A DNA stretch of 64,000 bases from Sambucus nigra (lineage: Eukaryota; Streptophyta; Magnoliopsida; Dipsacales; Adoxaceae), in assembly GCA_949130495.1 (NCBI GenBank), contig OX422208.1, forward strand, positions 693,237,702-693,301,701, read 5' to 3'. A program made the translations under genes and the position numbers. Under the pieces are notes generated by a model that was not told where the DNA came from, did no database searches, and saw only the letters and a list, made by a program, of their open reading frames with translations. Each line of letters begins with the position of its first letter. The first letter of the stretch is position 1. Of the stretch, positions 1-11,017 are shown piece after piece.

Positions 1-2851
1 AGTTAATAACATCACTATTGAAAACATTTTAATAATTACAAACCACCTGGTATTTAAAAAGTATGTTGCCAAATTTTAAGTTAAGTCTGATCAACATGCA
101 ATAAAAAATAATGGAAGAACAATATAATCCATTCACCATAACGAAGTAATGAAATAACCAACAAATAATAAGAAGAAGTCCGGAGGAAAAACTCCTCACA
201 ACAATCCCACAACTGAAAGTAAAAATGACAAGTCTGAATCCTGAATTAATTACATGCCCGAAGTCTGAATAACTGAAATAAATGAAATGTCTCTAAAGAA
301 ATGGGAGACATGCCCTACAACTGATAAATGCTGAATAGAGAGTCAATATAGAAGAAGCGTCTACAAGAAAAGTCCTGTAACTTCCACAAACAACTACAGC
401 TCGTCACCTGAATGAGGATCCTAAGCATGGTGTCCTTGTGGCTGGGCACCTAAAATGGTTTTTACAAAAATAGATTTGAAAGCAAATGGGTCAGAGACCG
501 AAAGTGGAAATCATTTTAAAAACAGCAAGTGTTTTAATAACATTTAAAACATTAAATGCAAAATACATGTTAGGACGTGCACTCACATGAAATTCTCACC
601 TCTCGACTACATGTGCACTCCTAGCGTACCATACCCATCTAAATATCATACCTATCTAACCAAACCGTAATAAGTTCTACCCCTTACTACTCGATTTCCA
701 TTCTACATTCTAGCGTTATCAAAACAATAGAGGGCTTTACTTAAACTCAGATCATCAATTAGTAATACAATTCATTTCAGGTTATCCCTTTAGGTTTTCT
801 GAAAACGTTTCCATATTTATACACACAATATCGTATGAAAGCTCCCATTAATTAAGTGTATATTATTCATGTCGTAAATATACAATACAATACAAGCACC
901 CCGAGACTAAGCTGCGGTGCACACATACTCTGCTATCCATCCCGATACATCACGTACATAAGGATCACGCATTCCGAATCTCTCAGGAATCGTTCTCAGA
1001 TAACACAATCACAAACAATGGAGGCGAACACAGTCACATCACATAGGTCACGCACATACCTGCGCTCCCATGATCAGCAGACTTATTAACATCCCAATAA
1101 GTCCTTCTCTGACCTATGTTCATCAAGGTACCAGTCTATCCAGGCAACATAAGGATTAGATGGCCCTAAGCGAACGTAAACCTTCCATGATAGCAAGTAT
1201 GGTAGGTATGTCATACACATAAAAGCAATACATATACTAAGTATGCACACATCTTAGTAATCACCATAGTATATTGGTGGTACACTTCTCATTCGTACCG
1301 ACATATAATGCTACACAATTTATATGTTCCCGATTAATATAATTATTTAGGCCGTAAATGTTCTCGCATCGTATAGGCACTCGCGTCCTAATTCATAATT
1401 CCCCTTAGGTTCAAACTACACTTCTAGGTTTTACTCCTCATTATACCTCAAATGTCCCTACTATATCAATCAATCAACAAGGGAGTAGTATCTCTACATA
1501 TAACCAAGGTTACGGGACACTCGGGATCAAAACAGGCTAAAAATCCCAAACTGTCAGCTCGTTAGAAGTCTCGTTCGAACGAGGCTGTTCGAATGAGAGT
1601 TTGTTCGAACGAACTGGGCCTTTTAACGAGATCTCGTTCGAACGGAACTCATTGAATGAACATCCATCTTGTTAGAAGTTAAATTGTCAACTCGTTAGAA
1701 GCTCGTTAACGACCTGGGCAGGTCTTCTAACGAGTGGCCAGATTCGAGCCCAGAAATTCCTTTACTCGTTTTTCAAATTTTTCTACACCTCTAATCTCCT
1801 CTAAACATCAAACCAACAATTTTACTTGGGTTCTAATCAATCCTAATTATACTTAGGTCATATATTAACGTATTTAGAGGGATTAATTCATCCTAAATCC
1901 CATTTAAATATTAAATCTCCACATCTTCTTCCCCAATCTCAAGAACATGAACCCTAAAAATTTAATTCATCCATAGGTATAAATAAATCCGTTTTTATGG
2001 TATAAAAGATGTATCTTTCACTGACTAATCATCCTAACATTGTTCTACATGCAATCTCCTCATAAAATTATAAATCTCTACATCAAATTCAATGGGTTTT
2101 ATCATTTTCCAAGAACAATGAAATTCTGTCAATTTCCTACGCATGGAAGAAGCATTCTTTGCAAAATATGTAATTAAACCACTTGCCTTATGTGTATCTC
2201 TGATTTTGATGACGAATTGATGGAGTGTTCTCTCTATCTCTCTGCATAATTCCTTCTCTCTCTCTCTCCAAGCTTTCTTCTCCAAGATGCTAATGGTGGC
2301 TAGGGTTTGCCTTAGGAAATTTTGGAACAATTCTAATAACCCCCGTAGCCCAATAAGTCCTAAGATGTTGTTAGTGGGTTTAGTGGGCAATTACCAAGTC
2401 AGCTTTTTAATTCCCAATTTTCGTAGGTTTTAATTTCCAAAAATCCAAAATTACCAAACTACCCTTATACGTTGCCGGTATGGCCTAAAAATACCCCAGG
2501 ACCCAAACCAAACCCTCGGCTAGTGTTTTCTGACTATTTCGACCCTTCCGGACACGTTGGCGCACTCCAAACGACCATACAGTTAATAGAAATAAAATTC
2601 ATTTTTTTAATTATCATAATTATATACCTGACGCGACTGTCACACGCGTCTCAACAAAATTCCCAAATTGCCGTATTTCAATCTCACGACAAATTTCATA
2701 ATTCAATATTCATATATAATCATATATGCATATTATAATCAAATACCAACTCGCATCTCACTAGTATTTTAATCCGGATTAATTTCCAATTAATAAGCAT
2801 TAAATTCAATTAATCCCATATATAAATATCACAAAAATACGGGGTATTACA
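1..2851 (-). repeat. 3' LTR of Tekay-1, truncated by window start
   Basis: This aligns throughout with 7763-10615. The boundary with the internal region is the ACGGGGTATTACA end at 2851, directly next to the polypurine tract. It carries the same palindrome cluster as the other copy, including CTCGTTCGAACGAG at 1570-1583. The 118-codon frame at 2034-2390 recurs in the other LTR and is treated as an LTR by-product, not a gene. Confidence 0.93.
1560..1740. promoter_or_regulatory. Palindrome cluster in Tekay-1 3' LTR
   Basis: Several copies of a CGTTCGAACG core lie within 180 bp, among them the perfect 14-bp palindrome CTCGTTCGAACGAG at 1570-1583, interspersed with CTCGTTAGAAG repeats. The role is inferred: clustered palindromes in LTRs of other plant elements have been proposed as cis-regulatory sites. 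Confidence 0.6.
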
Positions 2852-2852
2852 T

Positions 2853-2862
2853 ACTTCCCCCC
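2853..2862 (-). other. Polypurine tract of Tekay-1
   Basis: On the minus strand a GGGGGGAAGT run immediately precedes the 3' LTR start TGTAATACC. This is the expected second-strand primer. The same tract and flanking sequence recur before the LTR of Tekay-2 near 56033-56044. Confidence 0.85.
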
Positions 2863-2893
2863 TAATAACTGAATTTCGTCCCGAAATTCGGAA

Positions 2894-4339
2894 CTAGAAA
2901 GTACCTGGTAAGAACAACTCTGGATAGCGTTCGCGCATCTCATCCTCGCGCTCCCATGTGGATTCCTCGATATTTTGATGTCGCCACTGAACACATACTA
3001 ACGGAACTATCTTTGACTGCAGTTCCTGCTCACTTCGGTCCAAAATAGCATTCGGCCCCTCCTCGTAGGAGCTATCAGGCTGGATATCGATGTCCTCCAA
3101 AGCAATAAGAGAATGAGCCAAATCGTCTCTAAGATATTTCCTTAGCGAGGAAATATGAAATACATCGTGAATCCGATGCAAATGCTCCGGTAATCCAAGT
3201 CTATACGTAACCGGTCTAATGCGCTCAATAATAGGCAATAGTCCCACATATCTCGGCGCCAACTTCCCTTTCTTCCCGAAACGCATAATCCCCTTCATAG
3301 GAGATACTCTGAGCAAAACCTGGTCCCCCACTTGGAACTCCCTGAAGAACCTCTTCGCATCAGCATAGCTCTTCTGTCGATCCTGAGCTACCCGAATGCG
3401 ACTCCGAATCAATTCTATCCTCGACGAAGTATCCTGAATCACTTCCGGCCCAAGTAGTTTGTTATCCGCCACCTCCAACCAACATGCTGGGGAATGACAA
3501 GGTCTATCGTATAACGCCTCAAATGGAGCCATGCCAATGGTGAACTGGTAGGAGTTGTTGTAAGCAAACTCCACCAGTGGAAGATACTGCTCCCATCCAC
3601 CCCCAAAATCAATGATACTCATACGTAGCATGTCCTCCAACATCTGGTTTGTACGCTCTGTTTGCCCGTCGGTCTGCGGGTGGTACGCCGTACTCAATCG
3701 CAATTCCGTGCCCATGGACTCTTGAAAACTCTCCCAAAACCGGGAAACAAATATCTTGTTTCGGTCAGACACGATATTTAGGGGAACACCGTGAAGTCTC
3801 ACTATCTCTGCAATAAAGAGCTGAGCATACTGTCCCGCAGTGTAGTCTATCCTTACGGGTAGAAAATGAGCGACTTTGGTCAACCTGTCCACAATTACCC
3901 AAATGGAGTCATGACCTCTTTGGGATGTAGGCAACCCCATGATAAAGTCCATGGAGATGCTCTCCCACATCCACATCGGGACCTCCAACGGCTGTAAAAG
4001 TCCTGCCGGTCTCTGATAATCCACCTTTACTAGCTGACAAGTGGCGAATTTTGAAACAAACACAGCAATATCTATTTTCATCCCGCTCCACCAATACTGT
4101 CGTCTCATGTCTTGGTACATTTTGTCCCCACTGGGATGTATCGCGAACCGTGAGCCGTGCGACTCGTCCATCACCTCATGCCGCAATTCCTCCCCTTCCG
4201 GAACTACTAATCTCCCATTGAAGCGTAATCCCCCATCTGAGCTAATGGTATAGGATTCATCTCCCTTTGCTAGTAATCGAACTATCTGCTCCTGACAGAA
4301 CGAGTCATTTGCCTGTGCCCTTACTACCTTCATTACAAT
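2894..4339 (-). pseudogene. Tekay-1 pol: integrase with chromodomain
   Basis: This is the C-terminal part of the polyprotein: DNA integration, with targeting by a chromodomain. The open stretch (479 codons from the Met at 4333) holds the N-terminal zinc-binding region (His59, His66, Cys99), the catalytic triad Asp129 (SMDF), Asp190 (VSDR) and Glu226 (QTERTN) with exact D-x35-E spacing, and a C-terminal chromodomain-like segment (CVQWRH...ESTWERE). The first Cys of the HHCC finger is Phe (residue 96, TTC where TGC is expected), which should break zinc binding. It is in frame with the RNase H segment but separated from it by TAG at 4340-4342, so the Met at 4333 is an ORF-finder start and not a real one. 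Confidence 0.9.
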
Positions 4340-4342
4340 CTA

Positions 4343-4936
4343 AGGTGTAACGGTCATCACAGACATGAACGATCGGGCCACTGCATCCTGGTGTCCTAAC
4401 TCCTTCCACTTGTCCTTCCACACTCCTGCCACCTCATCTACTGGACTATGGCTCAACGCATCTGCTACCACGTTAGCCTTCCCCGGGTGGTACTAGATAT
4501 CAAACTGATAGTCCTTCACAAACTCAAGCCACCTTCGTTGCCGCATATTCAACTCCTTCTGCGTGAATAGGTACTGTAGGGACTTGTGGTCCGTGAACAA
4601 TCGAAACTTCTACCCCAATAGATAATGTCTCCAAATCCGTAGGGCAAATACCACTGCCGCCAACTCCAAGTCATGAGTGGGGTAATTCTTCTCGTGAGGC
4701 TTTAGCTTACAGGATGCATAAGCAATGGCCTGACTCTACTGCTGTAATACACCTCCAAGTCCTTGTAAGGACGCATCGGTGTAGACTAGATACTCAACTC
4801 CCGGTCTCGACAATGCTAACACAGGTGCTGAGGACAAATTATCCTTTAACTCATCGAATTCCAACTGACAGGCATCACTCCAGGTGAATGGCACACCCTT
4901 ACGAGTCAGATGTGTCAAAGGACCTGCTGTCTTCAA
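4343..4936 (-). pseudogene. Tekay-1 pol: RNase H region, three TAG stops
   Basis: RT thumb/connection and RNase H of the Ty3/gypsy pol. The open part 4736-4936 reads into the RNase H start (YTDASLQGLGGVL). After TAG at 4736-4738 the same frame continues with AIAYAS, the TDHKSL motif and the YHPGKAN motif near the end of the domain, interrupted by TAG at 4610-4612 and 4493-4495. It lies one base out of frame with the upstream PR-RT ORF. The junction is a run of five T (minus strand) at about 4931-4935, where comparison with the family suggests one base was lost. Confidence 0.85.
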
Positions 4937-6492
4937 AAATCCCGAATGAACCTCCTGTAGTATCCTGCTAATCCCAAAAAACTACGAATCTCCGTTGGTG
5001 TCATGGACTGTCCCCACTCCCTCACCGCGGATACTTTCCCCGGATCAACAGATATTCCCCGATCGGAGATAATATGTCCCAAAAACTGGACCTCCTTCAG
5101 CCAAAACCCGCACTTCTCATACTTTGCATACAGCTCGTTCTGACGTAGCGTCTGCAAATCTTGCCTCAAATGCTCGGCGTGCTCCTCCTCTATCTGGGAG
5201 TAAACCAGAATATCATCAATGAAGACAATGTCAAACTGATCTAGGAAATCTCTGAACACCCTATTCATCAAGTCCATAAACACTGCTGGAGCGTTGGTCA
5301 AACCAAAAGGCATAACCTGAAACTCGTAAGAACCATATCTCGTTAAGAATGCTGTCTTCGAGACATCCTCCTCCCTAATACGCAACTGATGGTATCCCGA
5401 TCTCAAATAAATCTTCAAGAAGAATGAAGCTCCTCTCAACTGGTCGAATAAGTCATCGATTCGAGGCAACGGATACTTATTCCGTATCGTGACTTTATTC
5501 AACTCTCTGTAGTCCACACACAATCTCAGTGAACCATCTCTCTTCTTCACGAACAACACAGGGGCACCCCACGACGAAGTACTCTTCCGTATAGACCCCT
5601 GACCCAACAACTGCTCAATCTGGTCCCGTAACTCCCTCATCTCGGTCGGAGCCATGCGGTATGGTGCGCGTGCTATAGGTCTCGTATCCGGTAATAAGTC
5701 TATGACAAAGTCTATCTCTCGACTGAGGGGTAGGCCTGGTATCTCCTGAAATACATCGGAATACTCCCTGACAACCGGGATCGAATCTAAAGGAATCACA
5801 ACGTCCTTAGAGGTATCCTCCTCTATGTAGTACAAATGAGCGGTCGAGCCTCCCTCTGGGAGAGTCATCACCACTACGAACATCTCTTGCCCCGGAATGG
5901 CAAAAACAATGCTCCCACCGAAGCAATCAATCATGTCTCTATAATCAGCGAGCCAATCCATATCGATAATCACATCGTACACATGCATATCTAATACCAA
6001 CATGTCTGCAGGTAATACCAATCTACCAATATCTACCCCCACTCCCCGGCATATAAAGAAAATAAGTGACCCACTCCCCAATGGTGAGTCTACACACGTC
6101 ACTGTGCTCTCTGCTGTGGCTAACAACCCTAAGGCTTTCGTAAAATGTGTAGCTATAAAACAATGCGTTGCCCCCGTATCAAACAAAACCCGACCCATAG
6201 TACCATGGATATAAAACATACCCTCAATCGCGGGTGGTGCCTGTGGAGCTGCTGCCTGGTGGACGTTATCGACACGTCCATACAGTAACTGCCCCTGCTG
6301 CACAGGAACTGCTGGAATAGCTGGCATCTGGGCTGGAGCTGGGAGAGCAGGTGGAAAAAGTGGCCTCTGTGGCTCATGTCGAGCACCCTGCTGGTGCTGC
6401 GGGGCCCTGCCCTTATCAGGACAGTCCTGGCATTTATGGCCAGTCTTGCCACAAACGAAACACTTCCCCGGGAAGTTCCCCCCTCTCTGTCC
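4933..6492 (-). pseudogene. Tekay-1 pol: gag zinc knuckle, protease and reverse transcriptase
   Basis: This stretch continues the gag frame after a TAG at 6493-6495. It begins with a CCHC knuckle (C-x2-C-x4-H-x4-C, about 6421-6462). Counting from the Met at 6327, the aspartic protease site DTGATH is at residues 50-55 and the RT follows with the typical [15 protein letters not shown] block (261-275), MPFGLTNAP and the catalytic FIDD box (367-370). The motif-A catalytic Asp expected in KIDLRSGYHQ is Tyr (residue 305, codon TAT), so this RT cannot be active as it stands. The ORF ends at a frameshift near 4933. Confidence 0.92.
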
Positions 6493-7509
6493 CTATTGCC
6501 CCCGGCCCTGGTGGCCGTTACCGTTCCTCCACTGGCCCTGCTGAAACTGCTGTGGACCATTCTGACCCTGCTGGTTCTGATGGCCGTTCGGACCCTGATG
6601 GCCCTGCCGGAAACCTCCCTGTCCATGCCTAAAATTTCCCGACCTGAACCTCTTATTATCCCCCTGCTGGGAACCCTGGTCGCCCTGTCTCTGCCCCTGA
6701 ATAGATTGTGCCCCACTGGCACCATGTCCTCCAGTCCTGCCCTGATGGCTGGACTCTCCCGATCGCTTGCCCTCAGCCATGTGAAAGCGATGATCCTGGC
6801 AGTGTAACAGTGCAGCGTTAACCACATCAGAATAAGTGGCTAACGAGAGGTTCCCTAACAAGTGCTGACGAATCCTCCATGTCAACCCGTCCGTAAATTT
6901 CTGTATCTTCTTCTCCTCTGTTGGTATCTCATCTGGAACAATGTTTAATAGATCAGTGAATTCGGTCTCATACTCGGCCACAGTCTTACCCTCCTGTCGA
7001 AGGCTCATCAACTTCCTCCTCATTTTCGTGTGAACAGCTGACGGAAAGTACTTGCGGTCGAACCGCACCCAGAACTCCTGAATAGTGAGAGTGTCTCTCT
7101 CCTCCACGGTGGTAATAGACTCCCACCACTGCAGTCCAGACCCCACTAGCTTAAAGGTAGCTAGTAACTGCTTCTGAACCTCAGTGTACTCGTACATCCT
7201 CAAGTGCCGCTGAATATCCTTCCTCCACTGACTCGAAACTACAACATCGGAGCTACCTTCAAACTCCGGTGGGTGTGCTTTCTGGAAAGCATCACGAACC
7301 CGTTCCCAAGAAGAAGGGAATGCATGAGCCTGAACTGGCACGGCTATCGGCGCCTGAGGTGGTGCCTGCTGAACTACAGCTAGTGCAACATTTACCGCCT
7401 GGGCCACAATTGCTGCAACCTCGGCTGCATTCATCGTGCCCTGAACTGGTGCGGGCTGTGGTTCTGGCGTTGCATCCCTGGGAATCCTTTGTGCACGTCG
7501 TGGAGGCAT
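6493..7509 (-). pseudogene. Tekay-1 gag (capsid), cut by TAG before the zinc knuckle
   Basis: 338 codons: an Ala/Gln/Pro-rich N-terminus (MPPRRAQRIPRD...), then a retrotransposon gag capsid domain at about residues 110-240 (WWESI, EFWVRFDRKYFP, EYETEF, KFTDGL), then a Gly/Gln/Arg-rich tail. The start at 7509 follows the PBS by about 170 bp and is the first Met of the frame. The stop TAG (6493-6495) lies in GQQ-rich sequence and the same frame continues straight into the zinc knuckle and pol. The family normally makes one gag-pol frame, so this is most simply a CAG to TAG mutation. Programmed read-through is not excluded but is unlikely, because the knuckle itself would be lost from Gag. Confidence 0.9.
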
Positions 7510-7678
7510 CTGAAATAAGAATGAAGTTTATAAGTTCGTATTTATAAACTTGAAATAGCTGAAGAACGTAGCATATACAAGAGAATACAATAGTCCTAAA
7601 ATATAGGGCTCTACATCAATGAAAGCTTAGCGGAAAACATAATAAACCGTACAGATCCTAAAGGACACTAGAACCTAG

Positions 7679-7690
7679 ATCTGATACCAC
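7679..7690 (-). other. Primer-binding site of Tekay-1 (initiator Met tRNA type)
   Basis: The minus strand reads TGGTATCAGATC starting two bases inside the 5' LTR edge at 7692. The first ten bases match the 3' end of plant initiator tRNA-Met, the usual primer for this group. Confidence 0.88.
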
Positions 7691-7691
7691 C

Positions 7692-10615
7692 TGTGACACC
7701 CCGACTAATTAACTACCGGGTAGATACTCCTTTATTAAATCAATACAAAATGCCAAGTTGGTTCAGTTAATAGCATCACTGTCGAAAACATTTTAATAAT
7801 TACTAACCACCTAGTATTTAAAAAGTAAGTTGCCAAATTTTAAGTTAAGTCTGATCAACATGCAATAAAAAATAATGGAAGAACAACATAATCCATTCAC
7901 CATAATGAATTAATGAAATAACCAACAAATAATAATAAGAAGTCCGGAGGAAAAACTCCTCACAACAATCCCACAACTGAAAGTAAAAATGACAAGAGTG
8001 AATCCTGAATTAATTACATGCCCGAAGTCTGAATAACTAAAATAAATGAATTGTCTCTAAAGAAATGGGCGACATGCCCTACAACAGATAAATGCTGAAT
8101 AGAGAGTCAATATAGAAGAAGCGTCTACAAGCAAAGTCCTGTAACTTCCACAAACAGCTACAGCTCGTCACCTGAATGAGGATCCTAAGCATTGTGTCCT
8201 TGTGGCTGGGCACCTAAAATGGTTTTTACAAAAATAGATTTGAAAGCAAATGGGTCAGAGACCGAAAGTGGAAATCATTTTAAAAATAACAAGTGTTTTA
8301 ATAACATTTAAAACATTAAATGCAAAATACATGTTAGGACGTGCACTCACATGAAATTCTCACCTCTCGACTACATGTGCACTCCTAATGTACCATACCC
8401 ATCTAAATATCATACCTATCTAACCAAACCGTAATAAGTTCTACCCCTTACTACTCGATTTCCATTCTACATTCTAGCGTTATCAAAACAATAGAGGTGT
8501 TTACTTAAACTCAGATTCTCAATTAGTAATACAGTTCGTTTCAGGTTATCCCTTTAGGTTTTCTCAAAACGTTTCCATATTTATACACACAATATCGCAT
8601 GAAAGTTACCATTAATTAAGTATATATTATTCACGTCGTAAATATACAATACAATACAAGCACCCCGAGACTAAGCTGCGGTGCACACATACTTTGCTAT
8701 CCATCCCGGTACATCACGTACATAAGGATCACGCATTCCGAATCTCTCAGGAATCGTTCTCAGATAACACAATCACAAACAATGGAGGCGAACACAGTCA
8801 CATCACATGGGTCACGCACATACCTGCGCTCCAACGATCAGCAGAGTTATTAACATCCCAATAAGTCCTTCTTTGACCAATGTTCATCAAGGTACCAGTC
8901 TATCCGGGCAACACAAGTATTAGAGGGCCCTAAGCGAACGTAAACCTCCCGTGATAGCAAGTATGGTAGGTATGTCATACACATAAAAGTAATACATATA
9001 CTAAGTATGCACACATCTTAGTAATCACCATAGTATATTGGTGGTACACTTCTCATTCGTACCGACATATAATGCTACACAATTTATATGTTCCCGATTA
9101 ATATAGTTATTTAGGCCGTAAATGTTCTCGCATCGTATACGCACTCGCGTCCTAATTCATAATTCCCCTTAGGTTCAAACTACACTTCTAGGTTTTACTC
9201 CTCATTATACCTCAAATGTCCCTACTATATCAATCAATCAATAAGGGAATGGTATCTCTACATATAACCAAGGTTACGGGACACTCGGGATCAAAACAGG
9301 CTAAAAAGCCCAAACTGTCAGCTCGTTAGAAGTCTCGTTCGAACGAGGCTGTTCGAACGAGAGTTCGTTCGAACGAACTGGGCTTTCTAACGAGATCTCG
9401 GTCGAACGAAACTCATCGAACGAACATCCCTCTCGTTAGAAGTCAAAGTGTCAACTCGTTAGAAGCTCGTTAACGACCTGGGCAGGTCTTCTAACGAGTG
9501 GCCAGATTCGAGCCCAAAAATTCCTTTACTCGTTTTTCAAATTTTTCTACACCTCTAATCTCCTCTAAACATCAAACCAACAATTTTACTTGGGTTCTAA
9601 TCAATCCTAAATATACTTAGGTCATATATTAACGTATTTAGAGGGATTAATTCATCCTAAATCCCATCTAAATATTAAATCTCCACATCTTCTTCCTCAA
9701 TCTCAAGAACATGAACCCTAAAAATTTAATTCATCCATAGGTATAAATAAATCCGTTTTTATGGTATAAAAGATGTATCATTCACTGACTAATCATCCTA
9801 ACATTGTTCTACATGCAATCTCCTCATAAAATTATAAATCTCTACATCAAATTCAATGGGTTTTATCATTTTCCAAGAACAATGAAATTCTGTCAATTTC
9901 CTACGCATGGAAGAAGCATTCTTTGCAAAATATGTAATTAAACCACTTGCCTTATGTGTATCTCTGATTTTGATGACGAATTGATGGAGTGTTCTCTCTA
10001 TCTCTCTGCAGAATTCCTTCTCTCTCTCTCTCCAAGCTTTCTTCTCCAAGATGCTAATGGTGGCTAGGGTTTGCCTTAGGAAATTTTGGAACAATTCTAA
10101 TAACCCCCGTAGCCCAATAAGTCCTAAGATGTGGTTAGTGGGTTTAGTGGGCAATTACCAAGTCAGCTTTTTAATTCCCAATTTTCGTAGGTTTTAATTC
10201 CCAAAAATCCAAAATTACCAAACCACCCTTATACGTTGCCGGTATGGCCTAAAAATGCCCCGGGACCCAAACCAAACCCTCGGCTAGTGTTTTTTGACTA
10301 TTTCGACCCTTCCGGACGCGTTGGCCCACTCAAAACGACCATACGGTTAATAGAAATAAAATTCATTTATTTAATTATCATAATTATATACCTGATGCGA
10401 CTGTCACACGCGTCTCAACAAAATTCCCAAATTGCCGTATTTCAATCTCACGACAAATTTCATAATTCAATATTCATATATAATCATATATGCACATTAT
10501 AATCAAATACCAACTCGCATCTCGCTAGTATTTTAATCCGGATTAATTTCCAATTAATACGCATTTAATTCAATTATTCCCATAAATAAATATCATAAAA
10601 ATACGGGGTATTACA
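7692..10615 (-). repeat. 5' LTR of Tekay-1 (2924 bp)
   Basis: In plus coordinates it starts TGTGACACCCC and ends GGGGTATTACA, giving TG...CA termini. It aligns end to end with 1-2851. It contains the palindrome cluster at 9316-9500. The 118-codon frame at 9798-10154 is present in both LTRs but resembles nothing recognised. Confidence 0.93.
9316..9500. promoter_or_regulatory. Palindrome cluster in Tekay-1 5' LTR
   Basis: Perfect palindromes CTCGTTCGAACGAG (9334-9347) and GTTCGTTCGAACGAAC (9363-9378) are followed by further CGAACGA and CTCGTTAGAAG copies. In element orientation the cluster is about 1.1-1.3 kb into the LTR. A TATA-like TTATATGT lies about 60 bp downstream on the minus strand near 9260. 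The regulatory role is inferred. Confidence 0.6.
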
Positions 10616-11017
10616 CCATGTCACTCGAACGAAGGACATAAGTCGTTTGAGCGAGCTCATCGTTCAAGGTAATTCGCTTCCACACTTAAAAAAAATTCTG
10701 CTTTTTATAAAAAATTAATCCAGACTTCAAAAATAATTTTCTAAAAAATTTCCCAAATATTTATGCAAATATTCAAAGATCCAATAAAACATTTACCGAT
10801 GAAGTGTAGTGGAGTAGTGGGAATGAGCTGAGCAGCACGTCTCATGTAGCATGATGCACGTGAAGATAATGGATGCATTGAATTCGGATAAAGGCCGTCG
10901 AGGTTGATCGTGTTGACGTGCCGAATGTAGCAGTATTAGACATACAAACTGTGATCTAGGAGAAAACAGACATTTCCTAGATTCTACCCTGAACATTTAT
11001 AAAATTATGTCCTTACA
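10616..11017 (-). repeat. Sirevirus-like LTR fragment (Sire-1), host of the Tekay-1 insertion
   Basis: The right end (TTATAAAATTATGTCCTTACA region, ending 11017) matches the right edge of the Sire-2 LTRs at 13479 and 17801, and the left part contains the same GTCGTTTGA/CGAACGA motif cluster (10621-10675). It is therefore the 5' portion of a related minus-strand LTR, interrupted on its left by Tekay-1. The middle is diverged from Sire-2, so this is a different subfamily. No coding capacity. Confidence 0.55.

Larger units (their letters stand above)
1..10615 (-). mobile_element. Tekay-1: Ty3/gypsy chromovirus LTR retrotransposon, nearly complete, inactivated
   Basis: Read on the minus strand the order is 5' LTR (7692-10615), initiator-Met PBS, gag, protease, reverse transcriptase, RNase H, integrase with a C-terminal chromodomain, polypurine tract, 3' LTR (up to 2851). 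The domain order, chromodomain and very long LTRs point to the Tekay/Del group of chromoviruses; the clade name is inference. The LTRs begin TGTAATACCCCG and end GGGTGTCACA in element orientation. The left LTR lacks roughly its last 70 bp because the window starts inside it, so the target duplication cannot be checked (right flank CCATG, 10616-10620). The two LTRs are closely similar over their whole length, so the insertion is not ancient, yet the coding region has one frameshift, five stop codons and lost catalytic residues. Confidence 0.93.

Noticed and set aside
6493..6495. Programmed read-through of a gag/pol UAG
   Set aside because: The stop precedes the zinc knuckle, so Gag would lack it, and the four further TAGs in pol point to mutation. 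No downstream pseudoknot was assessed.
2034..10154. 118-codon sense frame present in both Tekay-1 LTRs (2034-2390 and 9798-10154)
   Set aside because: Both copies are open simply because the LTRs are nearly identical. There is no known motif and it is not found at the matching place in Tekay-2 LTRs.
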